Shown here: positions 16,857 through 25,343 of the stretch, one piece after another
How positions within the stretch are numbered: the first letter of the stretch is position 1
Layout: every line of letters begins with the position of its first letter
Assembly: GCA_005502925.1 (NCBI GenBank)
Contig: SCPD01000013.1
Location: forward strand, 62,001-126,000
DNA length: 64,000 nucleotides
Source: Rhizobiales bacterium Y(2018)
Lineage (GTDB): Bacteria; Pseudomonadota; Alphaproteobacteria; Rhizobiales; Aestuariivirgaceae
Direction: 5' to 3'
Notes under the pieces: model-generated
Databases searched by the model: none
What the model saw: only the letters and a program-made list of their open reading frames with translations
What the model was told of the DNA's origin: nothing
Translations under genes and position numbers: made by a program

Positions 16857-17419
16857 GGGCAGGCCTCGCGCTTGATGCGCGGCAGCATCACCACCGAGGC
16901 GGCGTTGTTGAGGCCCGAGCCGGGCCTGAGCTTCAGCACCAGCGCGAAATGCGACAGATCGCCGGGGCTCATCCAGTTGCCGGCCTTGGGCGTGCGCGAG
17001 ATGGTGATACGCATCGAGCCGTCCGGTTCGGCGATGAGGCGCGGCGAGGTGAAGGTGACGTCGGAAGGCTGCTTGGCATCCTCATCGGCGAGTGCCAGCT
17101 GCCACCAGCGCGCCGAAAGCCGCGGGCCCTGGATGACATAGTCGCAATCGCCATCGAGGCCCGCGCCATCATCGTCGCGGGTCGCCTCGAACAGCAGTTC
17201 CTGGCCGAGCGCCGGCGGCAGCCGGCCGAACATCAGATAATGCGCGTTGACATAGGGATTGCGGATCGACGCCGTGCCGGAGAACCATGATTTCCATGGG
17301 CCACCGCCCGCCGTCATTGCGGTTGCCGTCCGCTCGATCGACCATTGCGCGGTGACGATGCCGATGACGCCGCCGAGAAACAGGATGCCGGCGGCCTTGA
17401 TTAAAGAGCCCAGCCTCAT
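16853..17419 (-). CDS. DUF1214 membrane-anchored protein
   Basis: This 188-residue protein has an N-terminal membrane anchor (about residues 7-27, IKAAGILFLGGVIGIVTAQW) followed by a DUF1214-type periplasmic domain: NPYVNAHYLMFGRLP, DGDCDYVIQGP, SARWWQLALADED, and a C-terminal KAGNWMSPGDLSHFALVLKL. It is the first gene of a two-gene unit with the DUF1254-like gene, joined by an ATGA overlap. The proteins together probably form the two halves of what is one chain in other species, which is inference from family architecture. Proximity to a PBP1A gene hints at an envelope role but does not establish one. Confidence 0.8.
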   Translation of the reverse strand: MRLGSLIKAAGILFLGGVIGIVTAQWSIERTATAMTAGGGPWKSWFSGTASIRNPYVNAHYLMFGRLPPALGQELLFEATRDDDGAGLDGDCDYVIQGPRLSARWWQLALADEDAKQPSDVTFTSPRLIAEPDGSMRITISRTPKAGNWMSPGDLSHFALVLKLRPGSGLNNAASVVMLPRIKREACP

Positions 17420-17455
17420 GCGCTTCGCGATCCGGCCGCCATCAGCAAGGTCCCC

Positions 17456-19858
17456 TTAGTCGAACAGATTATCCAGGAAGTTGCCATCCGACTTCTTCTT
17501 CTTTTTCTTTTTGGTGTTGGCGTCGGGAAGTACAAGTGTCGCATCCTTCTTCTTCTTCCGTTTCGCCTTTCGGTTATCTTCATCTCCGTTGAAGATGCTG
17601 AACATGTCCTTCAGGACATTGACCACCGGATCATCCGATTCACGCGGCCTTACGATCGCAACGTCTTCCTCGGTCGGCGCCGGTGCAGCCTTCCGTCGTT
17701 TAGGCGGCTTCGTGATCTTGACCGATGGATCGGAGGTGATCGTCTTGGCGGATGCCCGCTTGCCGGCATCTGGTATGACCGCGACCGTCTGCTCGCCCGG
17801 CGTTTCGGTGCTCGCATCGGCGATCACATCGTCGGCGCTCATATCTGGCACGTCCTCAAGCGGCGCGGCCGGATTTTCCAGCGCATATCGTACATAGCGC
17901 TCTTCCATCGGCACGCCGGGGAGCGCGGTGCCGACCTGCGGCTGCTCGGCCCACAACATGACTTCCTTCCAGGTGGCGGCGGGCAGCAGGCCGCCGGTCA
18001 CATTGTTCATCGGTGTGAAGTCGTCATTGCCGTACCAGACGCCGGTCACATTATGGGCGGTGAAGCCGATGAACCAGGCGTCGCGATAGCTCTGATTGGT
18101 GCCGGTCTTGCCGGCTTGCGGCGTGAAGCCCAGAAGGGCTCGCCGGCCGGTACCGCTCTCGACCACGGCGTTCATCATGTGGTTGAGCTCGGCGATCTTC
18201 TCTTCCGGCACCGACTGAACGCGTTCCTGCGCCTGCGGGTCCTTGGCGCGGCTGTAGATGACATCGCCATTGGGCCGTCTGATCTCCAGCACCGTATAGG
18301 GCGTCGTGACGACGCCGCCTTGCGCGAAGGTGCCATAGGCAGTGGTGATGTCGAACAGCGTCATGGCGCTGGTGCCGAGCACCATCGGCGGCCAGGTCTC
18401 GAGCTCGGCCTTGAGGCCGACCTTATGTGCCGTCTCGATGATCGCCGGGCGGCCGAAATCGATCGACAGCCTGACCGGAACGGAATTGTAGGATTTGGCC
18501 AGCGCCGTGGTGAGCGAGACGCGTCCGCCATATTTGCCGGTGTAGTTGCGCGGCGCCCAGCCGCCGACCGCGACCGGCCCGTCGAGCACGGTCGATTCCG
18601 GTGTGTAGCCGTTGAGGAGTGCTGCCAGATAGACGAATGGCTTGAAAGACGAGCCCGGCTGGCGCATCGCGTCGGTGGCACGGTTGAACTGGCTGTTTTC
18701 GTAGTCGCGTCCGCCTACGATCGCCTTGACGGCGCCGTCGGGCGTCATCGTCACCACCGCGGCCTGGGTGGCGTGATATTGCGGACCTTCGGTATCGAGC
18801 GTCTTGTTGACGATGCGCTGGGCGGCTTCCTGCAGCTTGGCGTTGATCGTCGTTTTCACCTCGATAACAAAGTCGCCGGTGATGTGCTTGGCCTCGATCA
18901 GCGCCAGCGTATCGGCATAGGCCTTGTCGAGGAACCAGTCGGGGCTCGTCACCGCCGGCGAATTGACGAGATCGGCCGGCTCGCGCCGTGCCTGCACCAG
19001 CTGGCCTTGCGTGATGAAGCCCGCATCGAGCATGCGGTAGAGCACGACATTGGCGCGGGCGCGCGCCTGCGCCATGCTCACATGCGGCGCATATTTGGAG
19101 GGCGCCTTGAACAGGCCGGCCAACATCGACGCCTCGGCGAGATTCACGTCGCGTATCGACTTGCCGAAATAATACTGTGCCGCCGCTTCGACGCCGTAAT
19201 TGCCGCCGCCCAGATAAGAGCGGTCGAGATAGAGCTTGAGGATCTCATCCTTCGACAGGCGCGCCTCGATCCACAGGCTGAGGAAGGCTTCATGGACCTT
19301 GCGCCTGATGGTGCGCTCGGGGCTGAGGAAGAGATTCTTCGCCACCTGCTGGGTGATCGACGAGCCGCCCTGCACCACGTCATTGGCGCGCGCATTCTGG
19401 ATAATGGCGCGGAAGGTGCCGAGCACGTCGACGCCGAAATGCTGATAGAAGCGGGCGTCTTCGGTGGCGAGCACCGCCTTGATCACATGTGGCGGAATAT
19501 CCTCGAGCGGGATGGCGTCGTCCTGGCGGATGCCGCGCCGGCCAATGATCTCGCCATTGTCGTCGGTGAAGGTGATCGCGTAGTCGCGGCCCTTGTTCCA
19601 CACGTCCCCGGTGCCGGAAAACGGCGGCAGGGCGAAAGCGAGGAGTCCGAAGGCGACGACCGTGCCGAAGGTCGCCATGTCGTCGGTCAGATCGATGATC
19701 ACCCGCTTGACGCCCGACAGGCGGAAGCGGTGGACGAAGGAGGAATAGGCCGAGATTCCCCGCCGGATCGCGTCGATGACCTCATAGACGCCCGAGCTCA
19801 CATAGGAGTCGAGCCACATCATGGTCTGATAGCTGGATTTTTTTGGCGATTTGGCCAA
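17456..19858 (-). CDS. Bifunctional penicillin-binding protein 1A-type (glycosyltransferase/transpeptidase)
   Basis: This 800-residue inner-membrane enzyme polymerises and crosslinks peptidoglycan. A membrane anchor at about residues 62-80 is followed by a GT51 glycosyltransferase domain with catalytic Glu133 (ATEDARFY) and GGSSITQQVAKNLFL. The transpeptidase domain has Ser403-x2-Lys406 (SSFK), Ser456-x-Asn (SYNS) and Lys584-Thr-Gly. The C-terminal ~130 residues are low-complexity and end in a very lysine-rich tail (KKKKKKSDGNFLDNLFD), longer and more basic than in typical PBP1A. It starts 92 bases from the divergent CofD-like gene. PBP1A, PBP1C-like and PBP2A-like names are all used for such proteins, so I leave the symbol blank. 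Confidence 0.95.
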   Translation of the reverse strand: MAKSPKKSSYQTMMWLDSYVSSGVYEVIDAIRRGISAYSSFVHRFRLSGVKRVIIDLTDDMATFGTVVAFGLLAFALPPFSGTGDVWNKGRDYAITFTDDNGEIIGRRGIRQDDAIPLEDIPPHVIKAVLATEDARFYQHFGVDVLGTFRAIIQNARANDVVQGGSSITQQVAKNLFLSPERTIRRKVHEAFLSLWIEARLSKDEILKLYLDRSYLGGGNYGVEAAAQYYFGKSIRDVNLAEASMLAGLFKAPSKYAPHVSMAQARARANVVLYRMLDAGFITQGQLVQARREPADLVNSPAVTSPDWFLDKAYADTLALIEAKHITGDFVIEVKTTINAKLQEAAQRIVNKTLDTEGPQYHATQAAVVTMTPDGAVKAIVGGRDYENSQFNRATDAMRQPGSSFKPFVYLAALLNGYTPESTVLDGPVAVGGWAPRNYTGKYGGRVSLTTALAKSYNSVPVRLSIDFGRPAIIETAHKVGLKAELETWPPMVLGTSAMTLFDITTAYGTFAQGGVVTTPYTVLEIRRPNGDVIYSRAKDPQAQERVQSVPEEKIAELNHMMNAVVESGTGRRALLGFTPQAGKTGTNQSYRDAWFIGFTAHNVTGVWYGNDDFTPMNNVTGGLLPAATWKEVMLWAEQPQVGTALPGVPMEERYVRYALENPAAPLEDVPDMSADDVIADASTETPGEQTVAVIPDAGKRASAKTITSDPSVKITKPPKRRKAAPAPTEEDVAIVRPRESDDPVVNVLKDMFSIFNGDEDNRKAKRKKKKDATLVLPDANTKKKKKKKSDGNFLDNLFD

Positions 19859-19950
19859 GATCGGCGTCCGTTATCCTGTGCCGAACCCTTTACCACTGGT
19901 TGGCAGGCGGTTTCCACTTACTTGAAGAATATGACGGAAAGGGGCCGGAA

Positions 19951-21129
19951 ATGGGCGTGACCCTGGGCCCGGTTCCTGGCAAAAACGCCGTAATGAACGA
20001 AATTCGATCCAGGGCCGGAACCGACGGGCCTCACATCGTCATTCTGGCCGGCGGCACCGCGTCGCGGAACCTGACCATTACCTTGATCCGCCAGGGGGTG
20101 CGGGTGACGAGGCTGGTGCCGGCTTGGGATTCAGGCGGCTCCTCCAAATCCATCCGTGAGGCCCTGCATATCCTCCCCGTCGGCGACATCCGCCAGGCCC
20201 TGATGACCATGGCCTATGCCGAGGGCCATGCTGGCGATGTGGTACGCATCTTCAATGCCCGTCTGTCGGAGACCGGCAACGCCGCCGCACTCGCCCGCGA
20301 GCTGGCTTTCTACGCGCACGGCTCGCATCCGGTGATCAAGGCGATGAAGCCGGAGCTCGCCGAGGCCATCCTGCGCTATCTTAGGGGTTTCATCGCCGCC
20401 GCCGGGCCGGGTTTCGACCTGAGGCGCGGCAGCATCGGCAACTTCATCCTGACCGGCGCGCTCCTCGCCGAGCACGGCGATATCAATGCGGCGATCCTGG
20501 CCTTCAAATCGCTCTGCGGCATCGCCGGCAATGTCTGGCCGGTGTCACAGGATCGTGACCTAACCTTGCGGGCGGCGCTCAAGGACGGCCGCTCGATCGA
20601 CGGTCAGCATTTGATCACGGCGCTGGGCGAGGAGGAGGCTGCCATGGGGATCGCCACCGTCACGCTCGGCGCGGCCACGGCCAATCCGCGGGCGCTTGCG
20701 GCGATCGCCGATGCCGATGCGATCGTCTATGGGCCGGGAAGTTTCTTCACGAGCATCCTGCCGCATCTCCTGGTCGAGGGCATGGCAGCGGCGATCGCAA
20801 GCGTCGCAGCTCCCAAGATCCTCGTCGGCAACATGCTGGAGGATCGCGAGACCCGCCGGCTGAGTGTCGATGAGATGGCCGGGCGCTTGCGCCATGCCGG
20901 GGCGGGTCAGCCGGTTCTTTCGCATCTGCTCGCCCATGAAAGCGCGGTGCCGGGCGAGCGCGTGGTCGGTGCGGCGCGCTTCGTCGCGCGCGGGGCGGCG
21001 CCCTTGCCGGACATTGCCGTCATCGCGCGCGATTTCGAGGATCCCTGGCATCGCGGCCAGCATGATGCCGGGCTTCTGGCCGCGGAGATTTTGCAACTTG
21101 CCATGGAAGGCGTAAGACACGCGCGATGA
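19951..21129 (+). CDS. CofD/YvcK-family protein (2-phospho-L-lactate transferase-like)
   Basis: This 392-residue protein shares the CofD/YvcK core: AGGT at residues 33-36, the DSGGSS loop at 60-65 followed by [17 protein letters not shown], and a [14 protein letters not shown] motif at about 260-273. CofD transfers a lactyl-phosphate group in coenzyme F420 synthesis, while YvcK proteins bind UDP-sugars and influence cell shape and carbon metabolism. No F420 genes are near, and the PBP1A gene is divergent 92 bases away, so a YvcK-like envelope role fits better; this is inference. The ATG at 19951 is chosen for a purine-rich GGAAAGGGG just upstream; ATG 19993 is possible. It overlaps the YcgN-like gene by ATGA. 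Confidence 0.8.
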   Translation: MGVTLGPVPGKNAVMNEIRSRAGTDGPHIVILAGGTASRNLTITLIRQGVRVTRLVPAWDSGGSSKSIREALHILPVGDIRQALMTMAYAEGHAGDVVRIFNARLSETGNAAALARELAFYAHGSHPVIKAMKPELAEAILRYLRGFIAAAGPGFDLRRGSIGNFILTGALLAEHGDINAAILAFKSLCGIAGNVWPVSQDRDLTLRAALKDGRSIDGQHLITALGEEEAAMGIATVTLGAATANPRALAAIADADAIVYGPGSFFTSILPHLLVEGMAAAIASVAAPKILVGNMLEDRETRRLSVDEMAGRLRHAGAGQPVLSHLLAHESAVPGERVVGAARFVARGAAPLPDIAVIARDFEDPWHRGQHDAGLLAAEILQLAMEGVRHAR

Positions 21130-21587
21130 GCGAGCCCTTCTGGAAGACCAAGACCCTCACCGAAATGACGCCGCAGGAATGGGAAAGCCTGTGCGACGGG
21201 TGCGGACGCTGCTGCCTCGTCAAGCTCGAGGACGAAGACACCGGCAAGATCCATTTCACCAATCTCGCCTGCAAATTGCTCGACCGCCGGACCTGCCGCT
21301 GCAGCGACTACACTCACCGCAGCGCCCGGGTGCCGGATTGCGTGCGCCTCACGCCTGAGAATGTCGGCAAGCTCAACTGGTTGCCGGACACGTGCGCCTA
21401 TCGCCGCCTCGCCAAGGGCCAGCCACTCTCCTGGTGGCATCCGTTGGTTTCCGGACGCAAGGGCACTGTCGCCGAGGCCGGCATCTCGGTCGGTGGCCAG
21501 GTGCGCTCCGAAGAGGGCGTCGCCGAGGCAGATCTCGAGGACCATCTCTGGAAGCTGCCGCGCGCCAAACGTCCGGCGGCCTCCTGA
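21126..21587 (+). CDS. YcgN/UPF0260-type cysteine-cluster protein
   Basis: This 153-residue protein carries the UPF0260 (YcgN) cysteine pattern: Cys23, Cys26, Cys29 and Cys30 in LCDGCGRCC, then Cys49, Cys57, Cys59, Cys72 and Cys90. The pattern suggests metal or Fe-S binding, although no activity is established for the family. There is no signal peptide. Its ATG overlaps the stop of the CofD/YvcK-like gene (ATGA, 21126-21129), so the two are translationally coupled. The C-terminus ([14 protein letters not shown]) is the normal end for the family. Confidence 0.9.
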   Translation: MSEPFWKTKTLTEMTPQEWESLCDGCGRCCLVKLEDEDTGKIHFTNLACKLLDRRTCRCSDYTHRSARVPDCVRLTPENVGKLNWLPDTCAYRRLAKGQPLSWWHPLVSGRKGTVAEAGISVGGQVRSEEGVAEADLEDHLWKLPRAKRPAAS

Positions 21588-21875
21588 CCGAATCGCAGCG
21601 GCAGTTTTGCGATCACTCGCTCCTGTCTATGGGCGATTGCACCGGGCTCTCGCTTAGTTTTTCGGCGCCTGTGTCATGAAAGTCACAGTACACTCTGTGG
21701 ATCGATCTGAATAATCATTAAATATCAATTGCTTGCGAGCGTTGTGTCATCGTGGCGCAAAAGCCTGGCTGAGCAAGGACTTCTGGTCGGACGCGCATTT
21801 ATGACTTAACCTCCAACTCGTTTTTTCGAGGGAAAAAGCAGGGGACTGAAGGCGGCCGGCAACGGCCGCCTTTTT
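21588..21875 (+). other. Intergenic region, possible small RNA
   Basis: No protein-coding gene is evident in these 288 bases between the YcgN-like gene and the convergent acetyltransferase gene. The stretch from about 21660 to 21840 is AT-rich compared with its surroundings, contains small dyads such as CACAG/CTGTG (21685-21700) and CTCG-T6-CGAG near 21817-21830, and ends in a strong intrinsic terminator at 21851-21875. It could be a 3' untranslated region or an independent small RNA. Confidence 0.35.
21851..21875 (+). terminator. Intrinsic terminator
   Basis: A perfect 8-bp stem GGCGGCCG (21851-21858) / CGGCCGCC (21863-21870) with loop GCAA is followed by five T residues. The orientation is plus strand. 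It ends either the CofD/YcgN transcript, 264 bases after its last stop codon, or a small RNA starting in between. Confidence 0.85.
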
Positions 21876-22319
21876 CTATGCGAGAAGCAGGTGATGCGTC
21901 ACCGTCTCCAGACCCTCGACGCGGGTGAAGCCCAGATGCTCGTAGAAGCCGAAAGCGGCTGGCGGGGCGCGAAGATTGAGTCGGCTGAAATGCCGCCCGG
22001 CATCGCGGATGGCGTTTTCGATGAGGAGCCGGCCGATGCCCGAGCCGCGCTGACCTTCCAGGGTATAGACATGACGCACGCGTCCGATCCGGGGATCACC
22101 CGCATGGGGATCGATGCTGCGTCCGCCGATGCCGAGGAGCGCATCGTCCAGGAAGGCACCGGCCAGCATCTCGCCTGGCCGGTTGAAGCGGTGATCGGCA
22201 TCGCTCTCCCAACCCAGCCTGAGCCTCTCGAGCATCCGGAATCCATGCCGTAAACTCTCACTTTCCAGTTCACCGAAGCCCATGGTGCCAGGGGTGATGG
22301 GGCGCAATTGAACCGGCAT
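21876..22319 (-). CDS. GNAT family N-acetyltransferase
   Basis: This 147-residue acyl-CoA-dependent acetyltransferase has the GNAT motif A pattern VRHVYTLEGQRGSGIGRLLI, in which QRGSGIG binds the pyrophosphate of acetyl-CoA, and a typical C-terminal strand (NLRAPPAAFGFYEHLGFTRV). The ATG at 22319 is chosen because GGGAG lies six bases upstream; the longer frame to 22379 adds 20 residues without family similarity. The substrate is unknown. The gene is divergent from the small periplasmic protein gene at 22417 and converges on the terminator at 21851-21875. Confidence 0.88.
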   Translation of the reverse strand: MPVQLRPITPGTMGFGELESESLRHGFRMLERLRLGWESDADHRFNRPGEMLAGAFLDDALLGIGGRSIDPHAGDPRIGRVRHVYTLEGQRGSGIGRLLIENAIRDAGRHFSRLNLRAPPAAFGFYEHLGFTRVEGLETVTHHLLLA

Positions 22320-22416
22320 TGAAAACTCCCATATCTGCAAGGCTTTAGCGTGGATTGCAGCAGGCTCGCCGCCATTCATGCGGGGTTCATCTTATGGAGC
22401 CTAGCTTGCCCGTGAA

Positions 22417-22749
22417 ATGCGTCGGATACTCACCATAGCTGCGCTCGCAGTCTCGCTGCTGGCTGCCCAGGGACCTGCCTTTGCGCAGTCGCCCAACATC
22501 CAGCTGCAGGTGAAACCAAATTTGCAGATCCAGCCCAAGCTCAACCAGCTCAAGGTCAACAAGCCGCCAACTATACCGCGGACGATTCCCTTGTCGGTGG
22601 TGACCCGGAACATCCAGAGCCAGATCGCAAACTCCAGGGTCTTGAAGCTCGTCCCCTTGCCTAGCGGAGACATTGTTGCCACCATCAAGGTCCAGAACCA
22701 AATCAAGAAAGTTCGGGTCGATGGGCAAACGGGTGCGATACAGAACTGA
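22417..22749 (+). CDS. Small periplasmic protein, possible FeuN-like sensor-kinase modulator
   Basis: This 110-residue protein has a Sec signal peptide (cleavage near AFA-QS, residue ~23). Its mature part is rich in Gln, Lys, Leu and Pro and ends with a PepSY-like strand pattern (VLKLVPLPSGDIVATIKV, then VRVDGQTG). It lies 33 bases upstream of an OmpR-type regulator and kinase pair on the same strand. In Sinorhizobium, feuP-feuQ are linked to feuN, whose small periplasmic product restrains the kinase FeuQ. Position, size and export fit that role, but I have no sequence-level proof of homology. PepSY-type proteins upstream of PhoPQ-like pairs are an alternative comparison. Confidence 0.7.
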   Translation: MRRILTIAALAVSLLAAQGPAFAQSPNIQLQVKPNLQIQPKLNQLKVNKPPTIPRTIPLSVVTRNIQSQIANSRVLKLVPLPSGDIVATIKVQNQIKKVRVDGQTGAIQN

Positions 22750-22782
22750 GCCCGTTCCATTGGGCTGAACTAGGGGAAATTC

Positions 22783-23454
22783 ATGAGACTACTCGTCGTC
22801 GAAGACGATCCTGATCTGAACCGTCAACTGGTGACGGCGCTCACCGATGCGGGTTATGCCGTCGATGCCGCGAAAGATGGCGAGGAGGGCCATTATCTGG
22901 GCGAGACCGAGCCTTATGACGCGGTCATCCTGGATCTCGGCCTGCCTGTCCTCGACGGCGTCAGCGTGCTCGAGAAATGGCGCCGCGCCGACAAGAAGAT
23001 GCCGGTGCTCATTCTCACCGCGCGCGACCGCTGGAGCGACAAGGTGCAAGGCTTCGACGCCGGCGCCGACGACTATGTGGCGAAGCCCTTCCATATGGAG
23101 GAGGTGCTGGCCCGCGTGCGCGCGCTGCTGCGCCGTTCCGCCGGCCATGCCACCAGTGAAATCTCCTGCGGATCTTTGCTGCTCGACACCAAGAGCGCCC
23201 GTGTGACGGTCGACGGCCATGCGATCAAGCTCACCTCGCTCGAATTCCGCCTGCTCGCTTATCTGATGCATCACAAGGGCAAGGTGGTGTCGCGCACCGA
23301 ATTGGTCGAGCATCTCTACGACCAGGATTTCGATCGCGACTCGAACACCATCGAGGTGTTTGTCGGCCGTCTGCGCAAGAAGCTCGGCGTCGATGTGCTG
23401 AAGACCATCCGCGGCATGGGATATTGCGTGTCCGAGCCGGATGATGCGGCGTAA
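22783..23454 (+). CDS. feuP: OmpR-family response regulator, FeuP/PhoP-like
   Basis: This 223-residue regulator has a receiver domain (residues 1-115) with acidic residues Glu7, Asp8 and Asp9, phosphoacceptor Asp51 (ILDLGLP) and conserved Lys near KPFH. A winged-helix OmpR-type DNA-binding domain follows (about 125-220, including FRLLAYLMHHKGKVVSRTEL and TIEVFVGRLRKKLG). The GEEGHYLGETEPYDAVILDL segment resembles FeuP of Sinorhizobium, which with FeuQ supports osmoadaptation and cyclic glucan export; the symbol is assigned on that recollection. The reading frame overlaps the kinase start by 14 bases, typical of coupled two-component genes. Confidence 0.8.
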   Translation: MRLLVVEDDPDLNRQLVTALTDAGYAVDAAKDGEEGHYLGETEPYDAVILDLGLPVLDGVSVLEKWRRADKKMPVLILTARDRWSDKVQGFDAGADDYVAKPFHMEEVLARVRALLRRSAGHATSEISCGSLLLDTKSARVTVDGHAIKLTSLEFRLLAYLMHHKGKVVSRTELVEHLYDQDFDRDSNTIEVFVGRLRKKLGVDVLKTIRGMGYCVSEPDDAA

Positions 23455-24820
23455 CTCACTCGCGCTACGGCTTGTCGTCTCTTCAGCCATCGTCGCCATC
23501 GTTCTGCTCGTCAGCGCCGCCATCCTGCTGGCGAGCCTCTTCCAGGCGGCGCTCGAGCGCAATTTCGATGCGCGGCTGCGCGCCGTCATGGATGGCCTTC
23601 TCGCCAATGTCGAGGTGAATGAAGACGGTTCGCCCGCCATTCAAAGCGAGCTTGCCGACACCCGTTTCACGCTGCCCTTGTCCGGTTGGTACTGGCAGGT
23701 GACGCCGCCCAGTCAGGGCGTCGTCGATCTCGCTTCGCCCTCATTGCTCGAAAAGCGTCTCGAGCCCAGCCAGGCCGATCTTGCCGATCGCGACGAGGAG
23801 GGGCTCGCGCATTTCTATCTCTATGACGCCAACGGCACGCGTCTCAGGGTCATCGAACAGCGCTACAAGCTCTATGACAAGGCCGATCAATATTCCTTCA
23901 TGGTGGCCGGCAATTTCGACGAGCTGAAAGTGGAGGCGACGGCCTTCCGCCAGACGCTGGTCGCCATGCTGACGCTCCTGGGGCTCGGTCTCCTCATCGC
24001 CATTCTCGTCCAGGTGCGTTTTGGCCTCAGGCCCTTGCGAACCTTGCAGAACCGGCTGACGGCGATCCGCGAGGGCAAGGCCGAACGGCTGGAAGGGGCC
24101 TATCCCGACGAGATCCAGCCGGTCGCCGACGAGCTCAATCTGCTCATCCAGTCCAATTCCGAGATCGTCGATAGGGCGCGCACCCAGGTCGGCAATCTCG
24201 CGCATGCGTTGAAGACGCCGCTGAGCGTGCTGCACAACGAGGCGAAGCTGCAGCCGGGTTTCCTGGCCGACAAAGTGTCCGAGCAGACCCAGGTGATGCG
24301 CGATCAGGTCAATCTCTATCTCGATCGCGCCCGCCGCGCCGCCCGGGCCCAGACGCTGGGCTCCATCACGGAAGTGGAGCCGGTGCTGGCGGCCCTTGCC
24401 CGCACCCTGGAGCGCATTCATCTCGACAAAGGTGTCTCGATCGCGATCGACTGTCCGCGCGGCACCAAGTTCCGCGGTGAGAAGCAGGACCTCGAGGAGA
24501 TGGCCGGCAATCTTCTCGACAATGCCTGCAAGTGGGCGACGTCGAAGGTGAGCGTCGCGGTCGGCCCCAGCACCGATGCGCCTCCCGATGGCCGCCTGTG
24601 GATCGACCTGGTGGTCGGCGATGATGGTCCGGGTCTGCCGCCCGACAAGCGCAAGGAGCCGCCGGTGCGCGGGCGAAGGCTCGATGAAACGAAGCCAGGT
24701 TCGGGCCTCGGACTCTCCATCGTTTCCGAAACGGCAGCCATGTATGGCGGTGGCCTAAGTCTAGACCAATCTAAGTTGGGTGGCCTTGCAGTGAAGCTGC
24801 GACTTCCGGCTGTGCTGTAA
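23441..24820 (+). CDS. feuQ: Sensor histidine kinase, FeuQ/PhoQ-like
   Basis: This 459-residue inner-membrane kinase has two membrane segments (about residues 10-32 and 172-192), a periplasmic sensor loop between them, and a HAMP-like linker. The dimerisation domain has His255 in NLAHALKTPL. The ATP-binding domain has the N box DNACKWA, G1 box GDDGPGLPP and G2 box GSGLGLSI. The TPLSVL after the His is typical of the PhoQ/FeuQ group. ATG at 23441 and ATG at 23444 are both inside the regulator gene. The partner regulator is directly upstream, and a small periplasmic protein gene before that may modulate it. The signal sensed is unknown. Confidence 0.85.
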   Translation: MMRRNSLALRLVVSSAIVAIVLLVSAAILLASLFQAALERNFDARLRAVMDGLLANVEVNEDGSPAIQSELADTRFTLPLSGWYWQVTPPSQGVVDLASPSLLEKRLEPSQADLADRDEEGLAHFYLYDANGTRLRVIEQRYKLYDKADQYSFMVAGNFDELKVEATAFRQTLVAMLTLLGLGLLIAILVQVRFGLRPLRTLQNRLTAIREGKAERLEGAYPDEIQPVADELNLLIQSNSEIVDRARTQVGNLAHALKTPLSVLHNEAKLQPGFLADKVSEQTQVMRDQVNLYLDRARRAARAQTLGSITEVEPVLAALARTLERIHLDKGVSIAIDCPRGTKFRGEKQDLEEMAGNLLDNACKWATSKVSVAVGPSTDAPPDGRLWIDLVVGDDGPGLPPDKRKEPPVRGRRLDETKPGSGLGLSIVSETAAMYGGGLSLDQSKLGGLAVKLRLPAVL

Positions 24821-25343
24821 TTGCGACCAAAGTCCACACGTGTCCTGACGCTAATGTAAGTATTTGAATTGCTAAGGTGAAATGGTGGATTCTGGTCCGA
24901 TTAGAGGGACTTGCACTGTCTAGCGGGCCGAAAGTTATTTGATTTTCATGATATGTATTCTATTTTCAGCGGGCCCCTGTCCAAAGAGCAGCGCATGCAC
25001 AAATTCAGGATAGGGAAGGCGCTTCATATTTTTGGTGATAATAAACAAGTTCGGTAGGGTGCTGTCTGCAAATTGCCCCCGGTCGCGGGCGCACTCCTAT
25101 CGGGGGGGAGCGGGTCTTCTGGACCCGCTCCCTTTTCAATTTGGCATGACCGGTCAGAATATCCAATTCCTCATATAGATTTCGATTCATCTGAAGTGAA
25201 ATATATCTTCAGTTTTCTACTATAAGTTTCAGTGAATATTATGATTCCATGTATTTAAAATTGCGCTCCGGACCGGAAATACTTTAATAACGAAGATGAT
25301 TCACAGTCGTGATCATTGAATTTCCAGGTTCTTGGAGGGAGCT
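24821..25343 (+). other. Long AT-rich intergenic region before the fimbrial locus
   Basis: No protein-coding gene is evident in this 523-base stretch. It is noticeably richer in A and T than the flanking genes. It contains a TTGCAC (24911-24916) followed after 18 bases by TTATTT (24935-24940) as a possible promoter, the arms GCGGGCC (24923-24929) and GCGGGCCC (24970-24977), and a strong intrinsic terminator at 25106-25136. The ~170 bases before that terminator may be a small RNA. The part after the terminator is AT-rich leader for the pilin gene. Confidence 0.4.
25106..25136 (+). terminator. Strong intrinsic terminator
   Basis: A perfect 11-bp stem GGGAGCGGGTC (25106-25116) / GACCCGCTCCC (25122-25132) with a five-base loop is followed by TTTT. 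It lies 286 bases after the kinase stop and 207 bases before the pilin start, so it terminates either read-through from the feuPQ-like operon or a small RNA encoded between. Confidence 0.88.

Noticed and set aside
18053-19960. 635-codon open frame on the plus strand
   Set aside because: It is entirely opposite the PBP1A-type gene, which has all catalytic motifs. The opposite frame has no recognisable features.
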